In this document: positions 55,800 through 64,000 of the stretch, piece after piece
How positions within the stretch are numbered: position 1 is the stretch's first letter
Layout: each line of letters opens with the position of its first letter
From: Bolinopsis microptera
Lineage: Eukaryota; Ctenophora; Tentaculata; Lobata; Bolinopsidae
Length of the DNA: 64,000 bases
NCBI RefSeq assembly: GCF_026151205.1
Contig: NC_087075.1
Coordinates: 990,501 to 1,054,500, forward strand
Direction: 5' to 3'
Program-made: the position numbers and the translations under genes
The notes under the pieces: model-generated
Told to the model about the DNA's origin: nothing
What the model saw: only the letters and a program-made list of their open reading frames with translations
Databases searched by the model: none

Positions 55800-58174
55800 T
55801 GCATGTCTACTTTATAGCTCATGAACTCACAATTTTTATAACTTTATAGTTTATACAACGTTGTTATGGTAACGCAACACGGGGTCTCTCTTTTCGTTGC
55901 CATGGTAACGCCTTAGTGTGCTCCAATGAGCTTCGCGTCGCGTCAACGCAATATTTATATTGTTAGATTTAATTCATAATACAAGTACTTACTAATAAGT
56001 ACAAGTTAATCAATTTATTGATTAATATTCGTGTGATATATTCGTATATGATATATAGTTTTGTCCTTAGTATTTTGATAGAGGGTATGAATGAATTGAG
56101 AGAAACTGAGTGTATAACCATCGTATAAATAATATAATGTTTCAAACGTAACGACATTTTAGGTATTTTTAAATTTTTGAGTTTTCACTTTTGAAAAAGT
56201 AAATTAATACGTTTGTGCTTGATTAATGGATGCGCCATAGAATTGCTCTGAAATGTACGGTCTGTGTTATTAAATATGCATTTCACAACATATAATACAT
56301 TATTGCAATTGAAAATTTGCGTTAATGAAAAATATCCAGCAATCGCCGAAGTACTTACTATGTTGCAAAAAGTTAGTGAATTTGAAATTTTCACCGATTT
56401 TTTCTAATAATTTTGATAGAAATCGAGAAAAGACTATTGTGCAGTTTATATGAATAGTGATCGGTATATAGCATTGGTTTTGTTATATATTGTACATACA
56501 ACGCAAGGGTTACAATACTTGTTCTTATATCAGGGGTCTCACATTTCCCCCCCCCCCCGGCCCCCCCCTCACATACCCGACATTGCAAATTACCTACACA
56601 GCGTCCCTTATACCCACCATATTACCTACCAATACTGACCACTCCTTACACCTCCTCACTCCTCAGTGCGATAAACCTCTATCTACACCCCCCGGCCCCC
56701 CCCCCCCCCCCCCCCATGTGTAGTGTGTACAGACCCCTGATTCTTATACATTTCTCTCTCTTTATTGAGCTATAGTAACTTAATAAGCCTTGAAATACAT
56801 TAGCTACATTCATCATCATATCAATATGGAGTTTTTAAGAAAGGTAACAATAAATACCCTGCTCGAGTAGTTGGAAAGAGACCTTTAATGATTCTTCTGA
56901 TGACATATTATATGGTAACTAAGTTGCTATGGTAACTACTAACTAAGTTACTATGGTAACTAAGAAATGTGGATATGTTTAATTTAAAAACGTCTTATGG
57001 ATAATTTAATTAGTGTACCCGTTTAGAACTTTAAAACATTGTTAACACTTCCCATACCCTGCACGTTTTGGGAAACGGTCCAAAAACCTTTGCTATAATG
57101 TTAAATACCTTTTTAGGAACATTTCAGTAAATTCTAATTATCGATTTCGGAAAATATTGGTTATGCATTGATTCTAGTTAACTAGTTGATTAGTAAACTA
57201 ATTTTGAGTTCAAGTATATTGAAATGAGTTTGCCAAAGTGGTGCCCTTGATTTAGACACTTGTGTATCTTATCACGTGATCACGTGATCTCTGTCACGTG
57301 TCCCTGGTCTCGCAGATTATGATATTATAAAGACTCGTTACTAACTCGGGATTGGTTTCAGCTCAAAAGAGACGATTTTCTAAAAAGTGTAATTCCAATT
57401 GCAATGCTTCTTTCTGAATAATCTGCTCCTTTATAAATAATAATAATAAATATCATAGTCGTGTTAAATAATTTAGTCTTAACCATTGGAGATTAAATGA
57501 TTTTTTGTTACTCACATTTCTTGTTTCACTCCTGCGTTTAACTCATAGTTATAACTATAAATTAAATTAATATCTACATAATAAAGGGTGGCGTGATTGG
57601 TGTTATTCAGCTCCTTTTACCAGTCATTCCACAAAGTTCTCAATAAAATAGTAAAATTGAAGAGTTCAGCTAATTTAACCTGACAATTAAGTAAGTAATT
57701 AGTTGCCTTATCAGAGCCTATCACTCCGTACCATCAGTAACAGTGTCATGTCAGTACTGTGATATTGTGCTCCTTTATAAATACTGTCAGTACTGTGATA
57801 TTGTGCTCTCTTATCACCTGATATAAGGAATGTAAACCGTACAGTGACGTCATGCTGTTATAAGGGAGTCCGTGTAATCTCATTTCCTTGGTTACGGACA
57901 TTTTAACATACACCATCCAACAGCCGTGCCCTTACATGGTATTAGAGATGTAAGGTTTGTGTGTCTGTGTGGTAACTGGTAATTTAAGAGGGATATTTAG
58001 CAGGGTTGGACTCACTTCATGGGTCCTAGTAAAGTGTTACACCTGGAGGTGTGTTACATGTACTTATCACAAATCTGTATTATTTGCTACTACTAGTTCT
58101 ATTATTTACTGAATCAATCTTTATCTGTTCCCATTCACCTAAAAAGCCAGTACTTGAAGATTCGACCACAGTAT
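55800..58174. other. Intergenic AT-rich DNA with C-rich blocks
   Basis: No supported gene. C runs occur at 56547-56570 and 56687-56715, separated by tcacatacccgacattgcaa-type text. A repeat of actaagtt(a/g)ctatggtaact is at 56918-56962, and a tandem of tgtcagtactgtgatattgt at 57748-57807. Confidence 0.5.
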
Positions 58175-58177
58175 AGG

Positions 58178-58426
58178 TTCACATGTTAGCATGTAAACTA
58201 GAGACATCACATCTTAGCATGTAAACTAGAGACATCACATCTTAGCATGTAAACTAGAGACATCACATCTTAGCATGTAAACTAGAGACATCACATCTTA
58301 GCATGTAAACTAGAGACATCACATCTTAGCATGTAAACTAGAGACATCACATCTTAGCATGTAAACTAGAGACATCACATCTTAGCATGTAAACTAGAGA
58401 CATCACATCTTAGCATGTAAACATTC
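58178..58426 (+). repeat. 28-bp array ACATCTTAGCATGTAAACTAGAGACATC
   Basis: About nine near-identical units of cttagcatgtaaactagaga plus catcacat. No gene. Confidence 0.95.
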
Positions 58427-58934
58427 CTGAAAAGTGTTCCTATATTTTGTCTGTACTGCAGTTGTTACCATGGTTACACGGTTACCATGGTTACACGTAT
58501 CGTAATAATTATATGTGTGTTTGTGTGTGTTCCTTTCCTAGGCTGCAGTTGTCCTATTTTTAAAATATTTACTTGTGTTTGATTGGCTGTTCCTTGTCAC
58601 GAGGTTAGGTTCTATTCCTCTCATTGGTAGATTTTATGTGTTGTTGGTCAGTAGGAAAAGTTAATCAAACTATACCGATGTATCTACGTGTGTGTACATG
58701 TGTATTAAGTTGCCTTGGAAACTAATGGTTGGGCGGCAAGTGTCACGTGGGTCGTCACGTGTCAACTCGAGACATGAATAAATTACTGTTTACATGACCA
58801 AATACACGTAACCTAGCCTCTACCTCGTAAAGCCTACGTAAAAGTACTTGGTACGGTGCTGGTGGGTATGAGAAAACGGGTGAAAATAGAATGTCCTCGA
58901 AATTCCTATCATGATTAACGAAGTATGTAGTAAA

Positions 58935-59785
58935 ATACGTCACGTGTGTAAACTAGAGTGTGGTGGTTGTAGTTACGTGTGTAAGCTAGAGTGTGGTGGT
59001 TGTAGTCACGTGTGTAAGCTAGAGTGTGGTGTTTGTAGTCACGTGTGTAAGCTAGAGTGTGGTGGTTGTAGTTACGTGTGTAAGCTAGAGTGTGGTGGTT
59101 GTAGTTACGTGTGTAAGCTAGAGTGTGGTGGTTGTAGTTACGTGTGTAAGCTAGAGTGTGGTGGTTGTAGTCACGTGTGTAAGCTAGAGTGTGGTGGTTG
59201 TAGTCACGTGTGTAAGCTAGAGTGTGGTGGTTGTAGTTACGTGTGTAAGCTAGAGTGTGGTGGTTGTAGTCACGTGTGTAAGCTAGAGTGTGGTGGTTGT
59301 AGTTACGTGTGTAAGCTAGAGTGTGGTGGTTGTAGTTACGTGTGTAAGCTAGAGTGTGGTGGTTGTAGTCACGTGTGTAAGCTAGAGTGTGGTGGTTGTA
59401 GTCACGTGTGTAAGCTAGAGTGTGGTGGTTGTAGTTACGTGTGTAAGCTAGAGTGTGGTGGTTGTAGTTACGTGTGTAAGCTAGAGTGTGGTGGTTGTAG
59501 TCACGTGTGTAAGCTAGAGTGTGGTGGTTGTAGTCACGTGTGTAAGCTAGAGTGTGGTGGTTGTAGTTACGTGTGTAAGCTAGAGTGTGGTGGTTGTAGT
59601 TACGTGTGTAAGCTAGAGTGTGGTGGTTGTAGTCACGTGTGTAAGCTAGAGTGTGGTGGTTGTAGTCACGTGTGTAAGCTAGAGTGTGGTGGTTGTAGTC
59701 ACGTGTGTAAGCTAGAGTGTGGTGGTTGTAGTCACGTGTGTATTGTGTAAGCTAAAGTGTGGTGGTTGTAGTCACGTGTGTGAAG
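58935..59785 (+). repeat. 33-bp array with an open 279-aa frame (CKLECGGCS[YH]V units)
   Basis: Twenty-five units of tgtaagctagagtgtggtgg plus ttgtagt[t/c]acgtg. The unit is 11 codons, so the frame 58911-59750 stays open: CKLECGGCSYV and CKLECGGCSHV repeats with one GV variant. Three cysteines per unit look protein-like, but there is no signal peptide, splice context or homologue known to me, and arrays nearby that cannot be coding look the same. I treat it as a minisatellite with a chance frame. Confidence 0.9.
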
Positions 59786-59800
59786 TAACGAAACCCGGCG

Positions 59801-60906
59801 CACAGTGGGCCAGAATAGGGGGTCATACTGTAATAGACCATCAGTGATCAATTTAGATCATTTCAAACATTATTTTTTACTTCAAATCAGTTGAATATTG
59901 ATTTTTAAACAAATTTTGGTCCTTTATAAGTCACAGAAAAATTTTTTTGGCTCATTCCATAGAAATTTTTCATGGCTGAAATGTAGGTCTAGAGGCATCC
60001 AATTAGAGTTTTTGCTAAAGATAATCGTTGAATGTGTTTAGAATGTTTTTAAATTGATAGTCCTGAGGCTATTGATCATTTTGGTTTTTGAATTATGAAA
60101 AAATATTGATCGTAGCCAAAGTTATGTCAAATTAAAACCAGAAAATTGGGCGCGAATGCCAGAAATTTCTGAAATTGTCAGAAAATACCAGTAAAATTCC
60201 AGAAAAATAGCATTTTTTGATGATATTTCCAAAACAGACCACTTTTTAGTACCCCATAACCTCATGGCACCAGGCCACGACATTGAGAGCCAAGAAAGAT
60301 GTTCAAAATGGGGTTTGTTTGAGAAAAAATAATTTTTTTCAAATCTGCAAGGTAAGTCTAAATTCCATCAAATTTGGGCATTTTTTCAACTTTGGAATTT
60401 TTTTCTGAAAAAGACCCAAAAAAACCCAGAACAGTTCTTCTACCATTGTTTAGAGAATCGTCTGAGCTTTCAGATGGTACCATGCATTAGTGGGGCAACC
60501 TGAGGCAAATATCTTTTTTTTGGCCAAATTTAAGCAAAAATTAGTCAAAAATGAGGCCTAAAATTGAGTGTGTGCCAAAAATTCAGCTTAAATGATATGA
60601 TTACATGGTTTTTTGCATGAATTGAAGCAAAGAGAGTACTTTCACCTTGATTAGGAGTCAATATACGGTGTTTTAAGCCAATTTTAGAAATATAATGATG
60701 GGTTATGCCAATTTTGACTGCCAATTTTGACTGGCAGTCAAAAAATTTTGTAAATTCGCCGACGCGCTGCGCGAAAGCCATTTAATCAATTCAATTATGG
60801 TTTTTTGCATCTAATAGCCAAGATATTTTACTGCAATACAAAACTTACTTAATTCCTTTTAAAAGAACTCAATTTTTCGTCTATTATAGTATGGTGGCCC
60901 ACTGTG
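59801..60906. mobile_element. 1.1-kb non-autonomous Transib-like DNA transposon
   Basis: Termini CACAGTGGGCCA inverted at both ends, flanked by a 5-bp GC-rich target duplication cggcg (59796-59800 and 60907-60911). Transib elements have CACWRTG-type ends and 5-bp duplications with a CGNCG-like preference, so the match is specific. A second inverted block, CATACT[G/A]TAATAGAC, lies at 59824-59838 and 60879-60893. The interior is T/A-rich with no transposase frame; the 78-aa frame at 60545-60781 shows no Transib core motif. It would depend on an autonomous relative elsewhere. Confidence 0.85.
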
Positions 60907-61025
60907 CGGCGGTGTGTTTATGATGTCATGTGTTATATTTGTATCGTGTATATAAAATCCCTCACATGCGTTATTTACTAACAGACATTTCTCCTCGTTT
61001 CAAGACCAAAACCTAAAAATGGCTA

Positions 61026-61152
61026 AAATAAAGCAGCGACCCTTGTCTAGGATAAAGCAGCGACCCTTATCTAGGGTAAAGCAGACCCCTTGTCTAGGAT
61101 AAAGCAGCGACCCTTGTCTAGGATAAAGCAGCGACCCTTGTCTAGGATAAAG
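61026..61152 (+). repeat. 24-bp array GATAAAGCAGCGACCCTTGTCTAG
   Basis: Five units, ending in a run of nine G. Confidence 0.9.
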
Positions 61153-61198
61153 GGGGGGGGGTGTCACGTCCGTCTATGTCCGCTTGTCTCATAGAATC

Positions 61199-61325
61199 CA
61201 AAAAGGACAGGACATAGGCGGACATAGGCGGACATAGGCGGACATAGGCGGACATAGGCGGACATAGACGGACATAGACGGACATTGGCGGACATAGGCG
61301 GACATAGACGGACATTAGCGGACAT
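61199..61325 (+). repeat. (GGACATAGGC)n repeat and related GGACAAAAAC words
   Basis: About twelve 10-bp units ggacataggc, drifting to ggacatagac and ggacattagc. A related ggacaaaaac run is at 61420-61475 and again at 62448-62490. Confidence 0.9.
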
Positions 61326-61489
61326 TAATGGACACCTAAATTGCTAAATAAAATGTTCAATTTTTGCTGTTATAGGGGGGTCATGTTTTTTGTCCGTTCG
61401 GTACCTATATTTTCAAAACGGACAAAAAATAGAGCGGACAAAAACGGACAAAAATGGACAAAAACGGACAAAAATGTAAATAACATTTA

Positions 61490-64000
61490 GATGCTTCCTC
61501 CTCCTACTCTTCCTCCTCCTCCTGGGTCTTCCTGATCTTCCTCAGTCCTCTTCCTCCTCCCCTCCTCAGTCATCCTCCTACTCCTCCTCCTTGTCCTCAG
61601 TCCTCCTCATCAGTCCTCAACAGTCCTCCTCCTCCCCAGTCCTCCTCCTCCTCAGTCCTCCTCCTGGGTCCTCCTCCTCCTCTTCATTATCCTCCTCTTC
61701 CTCCTCAGTCCTCCTCAGTCCTCCTCCTCATCCTTCTCCTCAGTCCTCCATCCTCCTCCTCAGTCCTCACCCAGTCCTCCTCCTCCTCCTCCTATTCAGT
61801 CCTCCTCCTCCTCCTCCTCCTCCTCCTCAGTCCTCCTCCTCCTCTTCTCTCTCAGTCATCTTCCGCAGCCATCCTCCTCAGTCCTCCTCAGCCCTCCTCC
61901 TCAGTCCTCCTCCTCCTGGGTCATCCTCCTCCTCTTCATCCTCCTCCTCTTCCTCCTCGGTTCTCAGTCCTCCTCCTCAGTCCTCCTTCTCATCCTTCTC
62001 ATCAGTCCTCCTCCTCCCCAGTCCTCTCCCAGCCCCCCTCCTTCTCCTCCTCCTATTCAGTCCTCCTCCTGATCCTCCTCCTGATCCTCAGTTCTCCTCA
62101 GTCCTCCTTATCATTTCTCCTAAGTCCTCCTCCTGAGTCCTCCTCCTCCTCTTCCTCCTGAGTCCTCCTCCTGCGTCCTCCTCCTCCTCCCTCTCAGTCA
62201 TCCTCCTCAGCCATCTTCCTCAGCCACCCTCTTCAGCCATTTTCCTCAGTACTCCTCAGTCCTCCTCCTTCTCAGTCGAAGTCATCGTCAGTCCTCCTCC
62301 TCAGTCCTCCTCAGTCCTCCTCCTCCTCCTGGGTCATCCTCCTCCTCCTCCTCCTGGATCCTCCTCCTGGGTCTTCCTGATCCTCCCCAGTCCTCTTCCT
62401 CCTCCCCTCCTCAGCCCTCCTCCACCGTTCGGTACCCTATATTTTCAAAACGGACAAAAAATAGAGCGGACAAAAACGGACAAAAATGGAAATAACATTT
62501 AGATGCTTCCTCCTCCTACTCTTCCTCCTCCTCCTCCTGGGTCTTCCTGATTTTCCTCAGTCCTCTTCCTCCTCCCCTCCTCAGTCCTCCTCCTACTCCT
62601 CCTCCTTGTCCTCAGTCCTCCTCATTAGTCCTCAACAGTCCTCCCCCTCCCCAGTCCTCCTCCTCCTCCTGAGTCCTCCTCCTGGGTCCTCCTCCTGGGT
62701 CCTCCTCCTCCTCTTCATCCTCCTCCTCTTCCTCCTCAGTCCTCAGTCCTCCTCCTCCTCCTTCTCCTCAGTCCTCCATCCTCCTCCTCAGTCCTCCCCC
62801 AGTCCCCCTCCTCCTCCTCCTATTCAGTCCTCCTCCTCCTCCTCCTCAGTCCTCCTCCTTCTCAGTCCTCCTCAGTCCTCCTCCTTCTCCTCCTGAGTCC
62901 TCCTCCTCCTCCTCCTCCTCTTCCATCTCAGTCATCCTCCTTAGCCATCCTCTTCAGTCCTCCTCAGTCCTCCTCCTCAGTCCTCCTCCTCCTGGGTCCT
63001 CCTCCTCCTCTTCATCCTCCTCCTCTTCCTCCTCGGTCCTCAGTCCTCGGTCCTCAGTCCTCCTCCTCATCCTTCTCATCAGTCCTCCTCCTCCTCAGTC
63101 CTCTCCCAGTCCCCCTCCTTCTCCTCCTCCTATTCAGTCCTCCTCCTCCTCCTCTTCCTCCTCAGTTCTCCTCAGTCCTCCTTCTCATTTCTCCTAAGTC
63201 CTCCTCCTGAGTCCTCCTCATCCTCTTCCTCCTGAGTCCTCCTCCTGAGTCCGCCTCCTCCTCTTCCTCCTGAGTCCTCCTCCTGAGTCCTCCTCCTCCT
63301 CCCTCTCAGTCATCCTCCTCAGCCATCCTCCTCAGCCATCCTCCTCAGCCATCTTCCTCAGTACTCCTCAGTCCTCCTCCTTCTCAGTCATCGTCAGTCC
63401 TCCTCCTCAGTCCTCCTCAGTCCTCCTCCTCCTTCTGGGTCCTCCTCCTCCTCCTCCTTCTGGGTCCTCCTCCTGGGTCTTCCTGATCCTCCCCAGTCCT
63501 CTTCCTTCTCCCCTCCTCAGTCCTCCTCCTACTCCTCCTCCTCGTGCTTAGTTTTCCTCATCAGTCCTCAACAGTCCTCCTCCTCCCCAGTCCTCCTCCT
63601 CCTCCCGGGGCCTTTTCCTGGGTCCTCCTCCTGGGTCCTCCTCCTCCTGGGTCCTCCTCCTCCTGGGCCCTCCTTCTCCTCCTCAGTCCTTCTCCTCCTC
63701 CTCCTCAGTCCTCTTCCTCCTCTTCCTCCTCCTCCTCCTCCCTCTCAGTCATCCTCCTCAGCCATCCTCCTCAGCCATCCTCCTCAGTCCTCCTCCTGAG
63801 TCCTCCTCCTCCTGAGTCATCCTCCTCAGTTCTCCTCCTCCTCCACCTAGGTCCTCCTTCTGGGTCCTCCTCCTCCTCCTCCTCCTGGGTCTTCCTGATC
63901 CTCCTTCTCCCTCTCAGTCATCCTCCTCAGTCATCCTCCTCAGTCATCCTCCTCAGTCATCCTCCTCAGCCCTCCTCCTCAGCCATCCTCCTCAGCCATC
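61490..64000 (+). repeat. Long TCC/AGTCC polypyrimidine tract to the window end
   Basis: At least 2.5 kb of cctcctcctcagtcctcc-type sequence, almost pure pyrimidine on the plus strand. It contains a higher-order copy: the block from about 61396 (ttcggtacc... aaaacggacaaaaaatagag ... cttcctcctcctactcttcc) recurs at about 62424, an offset of 1027 bp. Serine/proline frames across it are composition artefacts. Confidence 0.95.

Noticed and set aside
61591-62896. Serine/proline-rich frames of 181 and 136 aa
   Set aside because: Compositional artefact of the TCC repeat; no start context, no domain.

Overview
The window is nuclear DNA of an invertebrate animal. It has GT-AG spliced genes, a cytosolic ribosomal protein gene, a Rho GTPase, several clades of animal LINEs, tRNA-derived SINEs, and very heavy tandem repetition. 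Two 100-N scaffold gaps (4851-4950 and 23243-23342) mark it as a draft assembly. The mix of R2-like (REL endonuclease), CR1-like, RTE-like and Penelope-like elements would fit a cnidarian or a similar early-branching animal. That placement is an inference and weak.

Layout. (1) 1-2034 is the 5' end of a MATE-family transporter gene on the minus strand; the rest of this gene runs off the left edge. The same block recurs at 35347-39157, where it is the 5' end of a second MATE gene. (2) 2.1-6.1 kb holds retroelement remnants, a CR1-like LINE with target-site duplications, a tRNA-derived SINE and a G-rich array. (3) 6.1-12.2 kb holds two small spliced genes on the plus strand. One (11623-12140) is a 70-aa secreted-peptide precursor with a KR cleavage site. 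(4) 13.1-17 kb is satellite DNA, mostly a 43-bp unit. (5) 17.6-18.6 kb is a non-autonomous DNA transposon with an exact 8-bp target duplication. (6) 18.9-22 kb carries five phase-0 exons of a coiled-coil protein on the minus strand, separated by arrays. (7) 24.0-36.0 kb is the second MATE gene on the minus strand. Ten exons (about 336 aa) can be joined in frame. Most of its introns are filled with minisatellites, several of which abut or copy splice sites. A REL-endonuclease LINE sits antisense in intron 3. The C-terminal third is not visible. (8) 37.4-52.5 kb is a graveyard of transposons (RTE, CR1, R2-like, Penelope-like, hAT MITEs), with a few exon-like pieces of unrecognised genes. (9) 53.3-55.7 kb holds two complete, closely spaced plus-strand genes, ribosomal protein eL34 and RhoA (six exons). 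(10) 58.2-64 kb is arrays, a Transib-like element and a long polypyrimidine tract.

The strongest unusual signals are: a non-autonomous Transib-like element whose two ends carry the same second block at spacings that differ by 10 bp; minisatellites that copy a splice acceptor of the MATE gene and a splice donor of the coiled-coil gene; a recent segmental duplication of MATE 5' ends with a datable RTE insertion; two LINE/MITE insertions whose empty state or restored frame can be read in the window; and acceptor-like sites 9-28 nt upstream of four start codons, consistent with (but not proving) spliced-leader trans-splicing and an eL34-RhoA operon.
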